From Promicromonospora sp. Populi (lineage in GTDB: Bacteria; Actinomycetota; Actinomycetes; Actinomycetales; Cellulomonadaceae): a DNA stretch of 64,000 bases. Both the position numbers and the translations under genes were made by a program. Of this stretch, positions 49,461 to 57,895 are shown piece by piece (within the stretch, counting starts at the first letter, position 1; every line of letters starts with the position of its first letter). The notes under the pieces were generated by a model. That model had not been told where the DNA came from, did no database searches, and saw only the letters and a program-made list of their open reading frames with translations. Where the stretch lies: NCBI RefSeq assembly GCF_041081105.1, contig NZ_CP163528.1, positions 1,550,001 to 1,614,000 of the forward strand, in the 5' to 3' direction.

Positions 49461-50150
49461 TCACGGCGTGATGGCCAGCTCTCGCGTGCGGTCCCAGTCC
49501 TCGGTCCAGCCGAGCTGGTCGAACATCGCGTCCAGGATCCCGGCGGTGAATCCCCACACGAGGTGGGTCACGTCGCCGTCGTGCACGTGGAAGCCCGGGC
49601 CGCGCCAGGTCTGGCGGTCGCGGTGCAGCACGGTGGTGAACCGGTTGGCGGGGTCGAGCAGGTCGGCGACGGGGGCGCGGAAGACGTGCGCGGACTCGGC
49701 GGTGTCGACCACGCCCACGGGTGTGGGATGGGCCCACCAGCCGAGCACCGGCGTGACCACGTGGTTGCTGACCGGCATGGGCAGCTCGTCGAACGTGCCG
49801 AGCACCTCGACGCCCGACGCGTCCAGGCCGGTCTCCTCGACGGCCTCGCGCAGGGCTGCCGCTACGGCGTCCTCCCCGTCGTCGGCACGGCCGCCCGGGA
49901 AGGCGACCTGCCCGGCGTGGCTGCGCAGCGTCGCGGCGCGTGCCAGCAGCAGGACGTCGAGGTCGGCGGGCACCGCGAGGTCGGCCGCGCCGCGGTCGGC
50001 GGCAAGAGCGTCCAGCACCCCGAACAGCACCAGGACCGACGCCGGGCGGGCTCCGCCCGAGAAGTCACCGCGCGCGTGCCGCCACGGCCCCTCGAAGCCC
50101 TGCTCGGCGAGGGCGACCAGCTGCTTGCGTGCGGATGCGGAGGAGCTCAC
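49461..50150 (-). CDS. Nudix hydrolase, CoA-pyrophosphatase type
   Basis: A 229-residue Nudix protein with the complete box GGRADDGEDAVAAALREAVEETGL and the preceding LRSHAGQVAFPGG, which is the CoA-diphosphatase (NudL/YeaB) signature. It probably hydrolyses CoA or related dinucleoside compounds to 3',5'-ADP and phosphopantetheine. The N-terminal 45 residues resemble the UPF0035 extension. The GTG start at 50150 is 6 nt after TAAGGT on the minus strand (50162-50157), fitting leaderless transcription. Confidence 0.88.
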   Translation of the reverse strand: MSSSASARKQLVALAEQGFEGPWRHARGDFSGGARPASVLVLFGVLDALAADRGAADLAVPADLDVLLLARAATLRSHAGQVAFPGGRADDGEDAVAAALREAVEETGLDASGVEVLGTFDELPMPVSNHVVTPVLGWWAHPTPVGVVDTAESAHVFRAPVADLLDPANRFTTVLHRDRQTWRGPGFHVHDGDVTHLVWGFTAGILDAMFDQLGWTEDWDRTRELAITP

Positions 50151-50192
50151 GAGGCGACCTTAACCCCGGCCGCGGAGCCGCCGGACATCGCG

Positions 50193-50843
50193 CTAGCCCG
50201 GTGCACCGAGCACGGCCGGATCCGCGCCGCGCGCCACCAGGAGCGCCCGCATCGCCACCAGCGCGCGGTCGTACACGTCGTCGTCGTCGAACAGGAGGGA
50301 GCGGTCGTTCGCGGCGTTCAGCATGGCGTTGAGCTCGAACGACACCTGGAGCGCGTCAACGCCGGGAGCCAGCTCGCCCGCGTCGACCGCGGTCCGCACC
50401 TGGTGCGCCACGTACGACTCCCAGGAGCGCTGCGCCTCTGCGACGGCGTCGCGTACGGGACCCTCCCGCATGTCGAACTCCATCTCGACGGTACGGAAGA
50501 AGCACCCACCCAGGAACACCCGCGAGCGCGAGTACTCGGTCCAGGCGAGCACCAGCGCCCACACCCGCGCCAGGCCGCGCTCCGCGGACCGCGCCGGGAC
50601 CACCACGTGCTCCCGGTAAATCTCCGCCGCGCGCTCGACGGCGGCGAGCTGCAGCTTCTCCTTGGAACCGAACAGCCCGGCGATCGCGCTCTTGTTCACG
50701 GGGGCGGACTCGGCGAGGCCGCCGAAGGACAGGGCCTCCAGCCCGCGCACGGACGCCTGCTGCACCGCGTGGTCGAGCACGGCGCCGCGGGTGCGGTCGC
50801 CGCGGACGCGGCGCAGGTCGGTCGGCTCCGGAAGCTCGGTCAT
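50193..50843 (-). CDS. TetR-family transcriptional regulator
   Basis: A 216-residue regulator with an N-terminal HTH (VLDHAVQQASVRGLEALSFGGLAESAPVNKSAIAGLFGSKEKLQLAAV) and a helical ligand-binding domain containing FLGGCFFRTVEMEFD, of the TetR_C_6/YcdC-like kind. It is divergent from the alpha/beta hydrolase gene, and a 15-bp inverted repeat occupies the shared intergenic region, so it probably represses itself and the hydrolase. The ligand is unknown. Confidence 0.9.
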   Translation of the reverse strand: MTELPEPTDLRRVRGDRTRGAVLDHAVQQASVRGLEALSFGGLAESAPVNKSAIAGLFGSKEKLQLAAVERAAEIYREHVVVPARSAERGLARVWALVLAWTEYSRSRVFLGGCFFRTVEMEFDMREGPVRDAVAEAQRSWESYVAHQVRTAVDAGELAPGVDALQVSFELNAMLNAANDRSLLFDDDDVYDRALVAMRALLVARGADPAVLGAPG

Positions 50844-50852
50844 AAAAGAAAG

Positions 50853-50896
50853 TGTACGACCGTTCGCTCATGCGATAGTGTGCGAACGATCGTACA
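50853..50896. promoter_or_regulatory. TetR operator-like inverted repeat
   Basis: Arms at 50853-50867 and 50882-50896 (TGTACGACCGTTCGC against its complement, 14 of 15 matching) with a 14-nt spacer, exactly in the divergent promoter region. Each arm also contains a CGAnCGTTCG-type half palindrome, so two TetR dimers could bind. A TAGTGT at 50876-50881 in the spacer may be the -10 for the hydrolase. Confidence 0.65.
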
Positions 50897-50925
50897 GATA
50901 TCCCGTGTCCTCGTCGGAGGTTCCT

Positions 50926-51813
50926 GTGCCCCAGACACAGCGCGCGACCCGCGCCATGTTCCGCACCCTTTCCCGCACCGTCCCGCCGGTCGCCCTGGCC
51001 CTCGGCGCCGCCACCTACTGGCGGGTCGGCCCGCCGGCCCAGGTCCGCCCGGCCGACCAGGCGATCCATGAGGCCGCACGCCGCGGCTCGCTCCCCCACC
51101 GCCCCACGTTCCGCGGCAGCCGGGGAACGATCACGGTCGCCACGTACACCTGGGGCGACCCCGGCGCGCCGGCCGTCCTGCTGGTCCACGGCTGGCAGAC
51201 CCGCGCCTCGGCGTTCGGCCGGATCATCGAGGACCTCACCGGCGCCGGGCTCCGAGTAGTCGCCTACGACGCGCCCGCCCACGGCGCCTCCGACGGGCGC
51301 CGGCGCACCGCGCTCGACGACGTCGCCATCATCCGCCGGCTGTCCGACGCCGAGAACGCGCCGTGGGCGGCAGTGGTCGGGCACTCGCTCGGGGTGCTCG
51401 CGGCGGGTATCGCCCTGCACGAGGGTGTCGCGGCGGAGCGGTTCACCAGCATCGCCGGCCTCGCATCGGTCCGCGCCGCCACCGACGAGTTCGTCCGGGC
51501 GGCCGGGATCCCCTGGGCGCTGGGCGACCGCTTCGCGACGGCCGTGCAGCGATACAGCCTGCCCGACCACCCCGACGTCTACGAGCGCTTCGACCTGCGG
51601 ACCCGCACCCTGCCGGCGTCGATCCCCGCCCTGTGGGTGCACGACGCCGGGGACCCGATGAACCCCCACCGCCTGTCCGAGCAGCTCCACGAGGCCCACG
51701 CGACGTCGAGCGAGCTGTTCACCACAACCGGGCTGGGGCACAACAAGATCCTCGGCGACCCCGTGGTGCGGTCCAGGATCCTGGACCACCTGGCGGCGCC
51801 CGCGTCGGCCTAG
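50926..51813 (+). CDS. alpha/beta hydrolase
   Basis: A 295-residue hydrolase. After an N-terminal hydrophobic stretch (about 15-32, possibly a membrane anchor) the fold shows PAVLLVHGWQTRASAFG, the nucleophile elbow GHSLGVLA with Ser, an acid in WVHDAGDPMNPHR and a His in TTTGLGHNKIL. The substrate is unknown. GGAGG lies upstream of the GTG at 50926. It is controlled, by inference, by the divergent TetR through the operator at 50853-50896. Confidence 0.87.
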   Translation: MPQTQRATRAMFRTLSRTVPPVALALGAATYWRVGPPAQVRPADQAIHEAARRGSLPHRPTFRGSRGTITVATYTWGDPGAPAVLLVHGWQTRASAFGRIIEDLTGAGLRVVAYDAPAHGASDGRRRTALDDVAIIRRLSDAENAPWAAVVGHSLGVLAAGIALHEGVAAERFTSIAGLASVRAATDEFVRAAGIPWALGDRFATAVQRYSLPDHPDVYERFDLRTRTLPASIPALWVHDAGDPMNPHRLSEQLHEAHATSSELFTTTGLGHNKILGDPVVRSRILDHLAAPASA

Positions 51814-51924
51814 CCCCCGGTATCACCGGCAAGCACGGAGCACATCACAAGCAATCCTTCCCTGACCTGCGGAAAGAACCCTAGGGTGCTGTCCGGTTTG
51901 TTCCGGTTCTGTGGAAGGACGACG

Positions 51925-52539
51925 ATGGCTTACCCGAGCGACCACGCCCTGGCGGCGACGGCGGTCGGCGTCCTGGCGGCCCTCTGGTTCGCCTGGACCC
52001 TGCGGCACGCGAGCCCCTGGACGCGGCTCACGCCCGTCGTCGGCCTGGCGCTGGCCGTGGTCGTCGTGATCCTCGGCGCACTGACGGCCGCGAGCGCCTG
52101 GCCCGAGGGCACGGTGGTGACCGGGCGGGTGGTGAGCATCTACGCCGCGGCGCTCGTCGCCCACGGCGTCCTGACGCGGCTGTGCACCGGGCTCATCGCG
52201 AGCCGGTACCGCCACGCGGTGGCGGTGGCCAAGGACGAGGACAAGGCGGGGGTCACCGTCGGCAAGGCGCGGATCCACCTGATCCCGACCGTCGTCTCCG
52301 CCTCCACGGCGATCCAGGTGGGCATCATCGCCAACACCCTGGACGTACCCGTCCTGTACCTGGGCGCCGCCGCCGGGCTCCTCGTCGCGGGGCTGGCGTG
52401 GCCGCTGGGCTGGCTGCTCCGCACGGCCGGCGGCCGGCGGTTCCGGCGCCCGACGGCGGCGCTCGTGCACCCGCTGACCGGGCTGCTGACCGGGGTGACC
52501 CTGCTGTGCACCGCAATCTTTACCTGGGCGGGCCAATGA
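51925..52539 (+). CDS. integral membrane protein of unknown function
   Basis: A 204-residue protein with about five to six predicted membrane helices (roughly 5-25, 32-52, 63-83, 112-135, 140-160 and 180-202). A cytoplasmic loop carries VAVAKDEDKAGVTVGKAR. The MAYPSDHALAATAVG start faintly recalls PAP2 phosphatases (PSDH), but the rest of that motif is not seen, so I give no function. The ATG at 51925 has GGAAGGAC upstream. Confidence 0.75.
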   Translation: MAYPSDHALAATAVGVLAALWFAWTLRHASPWTRLTPVVGLALAVVVVILGALTAASAWPEGTVVTGRVVSIYAAALVAHGVLTRLCTGLIASRYRHAVAVAKDEDKAGVTVGKARIHLIPTVVSASTAIQVGIIANTLDVPVLYLGAAAGLLVAGLAWPLGWLLRTAGGRRFRRPTAALVHPLTGLLTGVTLLCTAIFTWAGQ

Positions 52540-52567
52540 AGTATGGCGCTGTTCCTTCATCTTTTGC

Positions 52568-52596
52568 TTGACACTCGGCAGAAGTCGCCATAGGTT
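52568..52596 (+). promoter_or_regulatory. sigma70-type promoter of the laccase cluster
   Basis: TTGACA at 52568-52573, a 17-bp spacer and TAGGTT at 52591-52596 make a near-ideal promoter, about 190 nt before the laccase ATG. The resulting 5' leader has no gene. It contains a palindrome TGACA-N4-TGTCA at 52697-52710 that could be an operator. Confidence 0.6.
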
Positions 52597-52786
52597 CACA
52601 ACGCCACTTTGTGGTGCACAACACGCATGCGAGCCATCCGAGGTCTTCCCGACATGGGCATTTCCGAACGAGGCGGCCGCATGGGTCATGAGGTCGTGAC
52701 AACGCTGTCAACACCCGCTCCCTCCTGATCCCCTGTCTCGTCGGTACGGCCCGACCCGCCGGCCCGATGGTGTCGAACGGAGACTC

Positions 52787-53842
52787 ATGCCTGAGAACAG
52801 CACTGATGCCCAGACCCTCCCCGGCGGGATGTCCCGCCGCACCGTCCTGACCGGGACCCTCGCCGGGCTCATGGTGCCGGCGGCGGCCTTCTCGCTCGGC
52901 GCCGACACCGCGGCCGCCGTCGCGCCGGGGGCCGTGCGGCCGCTGGCCACCACCCGGCACATCACCATCTACGCGGAGCCGCTCCCCGGCGGCCAGTTCG
53001 GGTACGGCCTCGCCCCCGGCAAGGCCACCATCCCCGGCCCCCTGCTGGAGATGTGGGAGGGCGACACGCTCCAGATCGAGCTGGTGAACAACACCACCAA
53101 GCGCCTGTCGATCCACCCCCACGGCGTCGACTACAAGACCGACTCGGACGGCAGCCCGTTCAACGACTCGTTCAACGAGCCGGGCGAGACCCGTACCTAC
53201 ACCTGGAGCAGCCACAAGCAGACCCAGCTCGACGACGGCCACTGGCGGCCCGGCACCGCGGGCTACTGGCACTACCACGACCACTCGATGGACGGGGAGC
53301 ACGGCACCGTCGGCCTGCGCAAGGGCCTCTACGGCGGGCTGATCGTGCGGCGCCTGGGCGACGTCCTGCCCGACCGCACGTACACCGTCGCGTTCAACGA
53401 CATGTCCATCAACAACAAGGTGGCGCCGGACACCCCGATGTTCGAGGCGAACCTCGGCGAGAAGGTCGAGTTCCTCGCCATCGGGCACGGCGACCAGTTC
53501 CACACGTTCCACCTGCACGCCCACCGCTGGGCGGACAACCGCACCGGCTACCTGACCGGCCCCGACGACCCGAGCCGGGCCATCGACACCCGCGACCTCA
53601 ACCCGGGCGACTCGTTCGGGTTCCAGGTCAAGGCCGGAGAGAAGGTCGGCGCGGGCGCCTGGATGTACCACTGCCACGTCCAGCTCCACTCGGACACCGG
53701 CATGGCCGGCATCTTCCTGGTCCGCAACGCCGACGGCACCATGCCTGCGGGAGCGCAGGAAGCGATCGACCGCTTCCACGAGCACGACCACGCGGCCGTC
53801 AGCACGGGCGAGACCGAGGCAGCCGACCACACCGGTCACTGA
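52787..53842 (+). CDS. Tat-exported two-domain laccase (small multicopper oxidase)
   Basis: A 351-residue secreted multicopper oxidase of the two-domain SLAC/EpoA type. A twin-arginine signal (SRRTVLTG...AAA) leads into domain 1 with H110-P-H112-G and W161-H162-Y-H164-D-H166. Domain 2 has H239..H242-L-H244-A-H246-RWADNRTG, then H295-C296-H297 and M306. Together these supply the type 1, 2 and 3 copper ligands. It oxidises phenolic or other substrates with O2. GGAG precedes the ATG. It is first in a cluster with two secreted proteins, including a cupredoxin, so protein-derived electrons are a possible alternative substrate (inference). Confidence 0.94.
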   Translation: MPENSTDAQTLPGGMSRRTVLTGTLAGLMVPAAAFSLGADTAAAVAPGAVRPLATTRHITIYAEPLPGGQFGYGLAPGKATIPGPLLEMWEGDTLQIELVNNTTKRLSIHPHGVDYKTDSDGSPFNDSFNEPGETRTYTWSSHKQTQLDDGHWRPGTAGYWHYHDHSMDGEHGTVGLRKGLYGGLIVRRLGDVLPDRTYTVAFNDMSINNKVAPDTPMFEANLGEKVEFLAIGHGDQFHTFHLHAHRWADNRTGYLTGPDDPSRAIDTRDLNPGDSFGFQVKAGEKVGAGAWMYHCHVQLHSDTGMAGIFLVRNADGTMPAGAQEAIDRFHEHDHAAVSTGETEAADHTGH

Positions 53843-53873
53843 TCGCCACACACTCACGCGCAAAGGAGCAGTG

Positions 53874-56800
53874 ATGGAACGGACAGTAAGAGGCACGACC
53901 CGCGGGGCAGCCGCCTCGCGCAGGACGGCGCGCAGCGCACTCGCAGCAGTCGCAGGCGCCGCCCTCGTCGTCTCGCTGGCGGCAGTCCCGGCGCAGGCCC
54001 AGCGGAGCGCCGTCGTCGACACCGCCCCCGTGGCCGCGGCCGCGGAAGACATCAACGTGCTGGTGTTCCACGGAGCAGCCGCCGACCAGACCGACCCGGT
54101 CACGCTGGCCAGCAAGACCATCCGGGAGCTCGGCGCGGAGCACGGTTTCACCGTGCACACCGCCACCGACCCGCAGGCCTTCACCGCCGAGAACCTCGCG
54201 GACTACCGCGGCGTGGTCTTCCTCTCGGCCGAGGGCGTGGAGCTCACCACGGCGCAGGAGGCGGCGCTCAAGGCGTACGTGCAGGGCGGCGGCGGGTTCC
54301 TCGGGGTCCGCGACGCCGCGCGGGCGCAGGCGCGCTCGCAGTGGTTCACCGGCCTGATCGGCACGCGCCCGGCCGGCAACCTGCCGGACCCGCTGCCGAT
54401 CGCGAGCGCCACCGCGAGCGCGGAGAACCCGCCGAACGAGATCGCCTCGAACCTGATCGACGGCGACTCCGCCACCAAGTGGCTGGCGTTCGAGCCGACG
54501 GCCTGGATCGAGCTGGAGCTGGACGAGCCACTGGTGGCCAGCCGGTACGCGCTCACCTCGGCCAACGACTCCGCCGGCCGCGACCCGCAGGACTTCACGC
54601 TGCAGGGCTCCGCGGACGGCGAGACCTGGACGGACCTGGACGCGCAGACGGGCGTGGAGTTCCCCGACCGGTTCGCCACGCTCGACTACTCGTTCGATAA
54701 CGACGTCGCCTACCAGCACTACCGCCTCGACATCACGGCGAACGCGGGTGACGGCCTCACCCAGCTCGCCGACATCCAGCTCTTCGACGCGAGCGGCGAG
54801 GGCGAGCCCGAACCCGAGATCCCGGTGCAGGAGGCGACGGTCAACGTCCTCGACCCCGCGCACCCGGCCAACGAGGGGCTCCCGCAGAACTGGACCCGCT
54901 CGGACCGCTGGCTCAACTGGGCGCCCAACCCCATCGGCGACGTGCACACCGTCGCGCAGGTGCAGGAGTGGGACTACGACGCCGGCGAGGGCGCGAACGG
55001 CCCGTTCCACCCCATCTCCTGGTGCCGTGACTACGACGGCGGCCGGTCGTTCTACACCGGCATGGGCGGCACCGCCGAGAGCTACGCGGAGGACGAGTTC
55101 CGCGACCACCTGCTGGGCGGGCTGCTCTGGTCGACCGGCATGGTGCGCGGCGACTGCCAGGCGACCATCGCGGCGAACTACGAGACCGAGCGCCTGACCG
55201 ACGTGAACGCCGCCGGCATGCTCGACCAGATGGGTGAGCCGCACGGGCTCACGGTGGCGCCCGACGGCGGCGTCTTCTACATCGGCCGGGGCGCGTGCCC
55301 GACCGGGCCGATCGTCTCCTGGGACGACCCGAACGTCGGCCTGGGCTGCGGCACGATCCACCGCTGGGACCCGGAGGAGGGCGAGACCAACCTCCTGACC
55401 ACCCTCGACGTCATGGGCAACCGGGGCAGCGGCAGCGAGCTGGTCAAGAACGAGGAGGGCCTGCTCGGCATCACCCTCGACCCGCAGTTCGAGGAGAACA
55501 ACTGGATCTACGCCTACTGGATGCCGCACGAGTCGATCGACCGCGAACGCCGGGTCGGTCTGCGGACGGTGTCGCGCTTCACGTACGACGCCGAGGCCGA
55601 CACGATCGACCAGTCCACCCGCGAAGACCTGCTGGAGTGGGAGACGCCGATCCATAGCTGCTGCCACGCGGGCGGCGGCATGGACTTCGACAACGAGGGC
55701 AACCTCTACATCGGGTCGGGTGACAACAACTCCTCTGGCGGTTCGAGCGGCTACTCCGGCAACAACTGGACGCTGGAGTACGCGGGCATCTCGTTCCAGG
55801 ACGCCCGCCGCACGGCCGGTAACACGAACAACCTGAACGGCAAGATCCTGCGGATCCACCCGGAGCCCGACGGCACGTACTCGATCCCCGAGGGCAACCT
55901 GTTCCCAGAGGTGGACGACCCGGGCGACAAGACCCTCCCGGAGATCTACGTCATGGGTGTCCGCAACATCTCGCGGCTGGAGTACGACCTGGAGAACGAC
56001 TGGCTGACGGCGGCCTGGGTGGGGCCCGACGCGGGCCTGCCGAACCCTGAGCTCGGCCCGGCCAAGTACGAGACCGCCACGATCATCACGTCGGCGGGCA
56101 ACCAGGGCTGGCCCTACTGCATGGGTAACGGACAGCCCTACCGCGATCGCAGCAACACCGACGCGTCGGTCCTGACCGGCTGGTACGACTGCGACAACCT
56201 GAAGAACACCTCGCCGCGCAACACCGGCCTGGTCGACCTCCCGCCGGTGCGCGACAACATGATCTGGTACTCGCCGAGCGGCGGCGGCCCGGTCTTCCCC
56301 GTGGGCGAGGACGGCATCCCGTCCTATGCCGACGACGAGGCCACCTACACCCAGCCGTACCTGCGCGGCGGCGGTCAGGCCATCATGAACGGCCCGACCT
56401 ACCACCGGTCCGAGGTCGACACCACCAGCGGCGTCGCGTGGCCGGCGTACTGGGACAACAAGTGGTTCATCGGCGACCAGTCGAACTCCACCAACCGGAT
56501 CGCCGTCACGGTGAACCCGGACACCGTCGAGGAGGCTGGTCCCCCGGTCTTCGCCGAGGACCTGCGCAAGATCATCCAGGGCGGCAGCGGCAACCAGCAG
56601 GTCCAGAGCTGGATGGACGCCAAGTTCGGTCCGGACGGCGCGCTGTACCTCCTCGACTACGCGACCGGCTTCTTCTCCCTGACCGACAACCAGAAGCTCG
56701 TCCGGATCTCGTACACGGGCGGTCCGGCCACGCCGGTAGCGGCCGCATCCGGGGCCAGCGTGCAGAGCAACCCGCTCACCGTCGCCTTCACCGGTGACAG

Positions 56801-57857
56801 CTCGGGCGGCGTCTCCTACGCCTGGGACTTCGGGGACGGGACCACCTCGACCGAGGCCAACCCGCGCCACACCTACAAGCGTGTCGGCGAGTACGCCGCG
56901 ACGCTCACGGTGACCTACGCCGACGGCGAGACGACGACTATCGACGTGCCGGCCGAGACCACGTGCACCATCCCGGACGATCGGAAGAACGTCTGGCTCG
57001 GTACCACCAAGACCAGCGTCGTGAGCGTCGACCTGGGCGGCTGCACCATCAACGACCTCATCAACGACGAGGCAGAGTGGGACACGAACGGCCGGTTCGT
57101 CAACCACGTGACCGCGGTCGCCAAGCAGCTCGTGGCCGACAAGGTCATCACCAAGCTGGCGCAGACGAAGCTGGTCCAGGCCGCGAAGACGTCCGGCATC
57201 GGCGCGGAGGGCAGCACCGGGTACCGGTGGCTGTTCGACGGCACGGCCGAGACGCTGGCCGACTGGCGGCAGGCGCCGGGCGGGAGCTTCGAGCTCCAGC
57301 CCGACGGGTCGATCCTCTCCACCGGCGGGCTGGGCATGCTCTGGTACCCGGGTGAGGAGCTGGGTGACTTCTCGCTCAGGCTCCAGTTCAAGGACTCGTC
57401 GGCCGGGACCGTCCACGCCAACAGCGGCGTCTTCACCCGGTTCCCCGACCCGCGGATCCCGCAGGACGAGCGGCCGGAGTGTGGTCAGCTCACCGACCAG
57501 GAAGCCTGGGTGGCGATCTACTGCGGCCAGGAGATCCAGATCTACGACGGGCCGGCCGGCGAGCCCCAGAAGACGGGATCGGTGTACAACTTCGACCCGA
57601 ACAACCTGGAGCAGGCCGGGGCCACGCCCAAGGGCGAGTGGAGCGACTACGAGATCCAGGTGGTCGGCCAGCAGTACACGATCATCCGCAACGGCGTGGT
57701 CATCAACGAGTTCGAGAACTCGCCGGGCAAGCAGTCCTCGCGCCCGGGAGACCCGCCCACCGACCTGCGCCAGTTCCTCGAGGGGTACATCGGCCTGCAG
57801 AACCACGGCAACGCGGACGCCATGGAGTTCCGCAACATCCGGGTGCGTGACCTGTGA
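53874..57857 (+). CDS. secreted fusion: ThuA / discoidin / PQQ-type sugar dehydrogenase / PKD / DUF1080
   Basis: A 1,327-residue exported protein. A signal peptide (1-43) precedes a ThuA-like glutamine-amidotransferase fold (60-175 and 320-425). This is interrupted by a discoidin (F5/8 type C) carbohydrate-binding domain (about 177-307). Residues 440-950 form a PQQ-dependent glucose/sorbosone-dehydrogenase propeller (GEPHGLTVAPDGGVFYIGRG; LLGITLDP; HAGGGMDFD). A PKD domain follows (957-1029), then an unrecognised module (1031-1108) and a DUF1080 lectin-like hydrolase domain (1115-1327). ThuA and DUF1080 proteins are linked to 3-keto-sugar breakdown, so a sugar-oxidation role is likely. AAAGGAG precedes the ATG at 53874. 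Confidence 0.88.
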   Translation: MERTVRGTTRGAAASRRTARSALAAVAGAALVVSLAAVPAQAQRSAVVDTAPVAAAAEDINVLVFHGAAADQTDPVTLASKTIRELGAEHGFTVHTATDPQAFTAENLADYRGVVFLSAEGVELTTAQEAALKAYVQGGGGFLGVRDAARAQARSQWFTGLIGTRPAGNLPDPLPIASATASAENPPNEIASNLIDGDSATKWLAFEPTAWIELELDEPLVASRYALTSANDSAGRDPQDFTLQGSADGETWTDLDAQTGVEFPDRFATLDYSFDNDVAYQHYRLDITANAGDGLTQLADIQLFDASGEGEPEPEIPVQEATVNVLDPAHPANEGLPQNWTRSDRWLNWAPNPIGDVHTVAQVQEWDYDAGEGANGPFHPISWCRDYDGGRSFYTGMGGTAESYAEDEFRDHLLGGLLWSTGMVRGDCQATIAANYETERLTDVNAAGMLDQMGEPHGLTVAPDGGVFYIGRGACPTGPIVSWDDPNVGLGCGTIHRWDPEEGETNLLTTLDVMGNRGSGSELVKNEEGLLGITLDPQFEENNWIYAYWMPHESIDRERRVGLRTVSRFTYDAEADTIDQSTREDLLEWETPIHSCCHAGGGMDFDNEGNLYIGSGDNNSSGGSSGYSGNNWTLEYAGISFQDARRTAGNTNNLNGKILRIHPEPDGTYSIPEGNLFPEVDDPGDKTLPEIYVMGVRNISRLEYDLENDWLTAAWVGPDAGLPNPELGPAKYETATIITSAGNQGWPYCMGNGQPYRDRSNTDASVLTGWYDCDNLKNTSPRNTGLVDLPPVRDNMIWYSPSGGGPVFPVGEDGIPSYADDEATYTQPYLRGGGQAIMNGPTYHRSEVDTTSGVAWPAYWDNKWFIGDQSNSTNRIAVTVNPDTVEEAGPPVFAEDLRKIIQGGSGNQQVQSWMDAKFGPDGALYLLDYATGFFSLTDNQKLVRISYTGGPATPVAAASGASVQSNPLTVAFTGDSSGGVSYAWDFGDGTTSTEANPRHTYKRVGEYAATLTVTYADGETTTIDVPAETTCTIPDDRKNVWLGTTKTSVVSVDLGGCTINDLINDEAEWDTNGRFVNHVTAVAKQLVADKVITKLAQTKLVQAAKTSGIGAEGSTGYRWLFDGTAETLADWRQAPGGSFELQPDGSILSTGGLGMLWYPGEELGDFSLRLQFKDSSAGTVHANSGVFTRFPDPRIPQDERPECGQLTDQEAWVAIYCGQEIQIYDGPAGEPQKTGSVYNFDPNNLEQAGATPKGEWSDYEIQVVGQQYTIIRNGVVINEFENSPGKQSSRPGDPPTDLRQFLEGYIGLQNHGNADAMEFRNIRVRDL

Positions 57858-57895
57858 CCAGGTCCGCGCAGAGATCTGCGCAGAGAGGAGCCTCC

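Noticed and set aside
53799..57806. Open frame of 1,335 codons antisense to the ThuA fusion
   Set aside because: Same composition artefact: a monotonous Val/Arg/Asp/His translation, no start signal and no recognisable motif.
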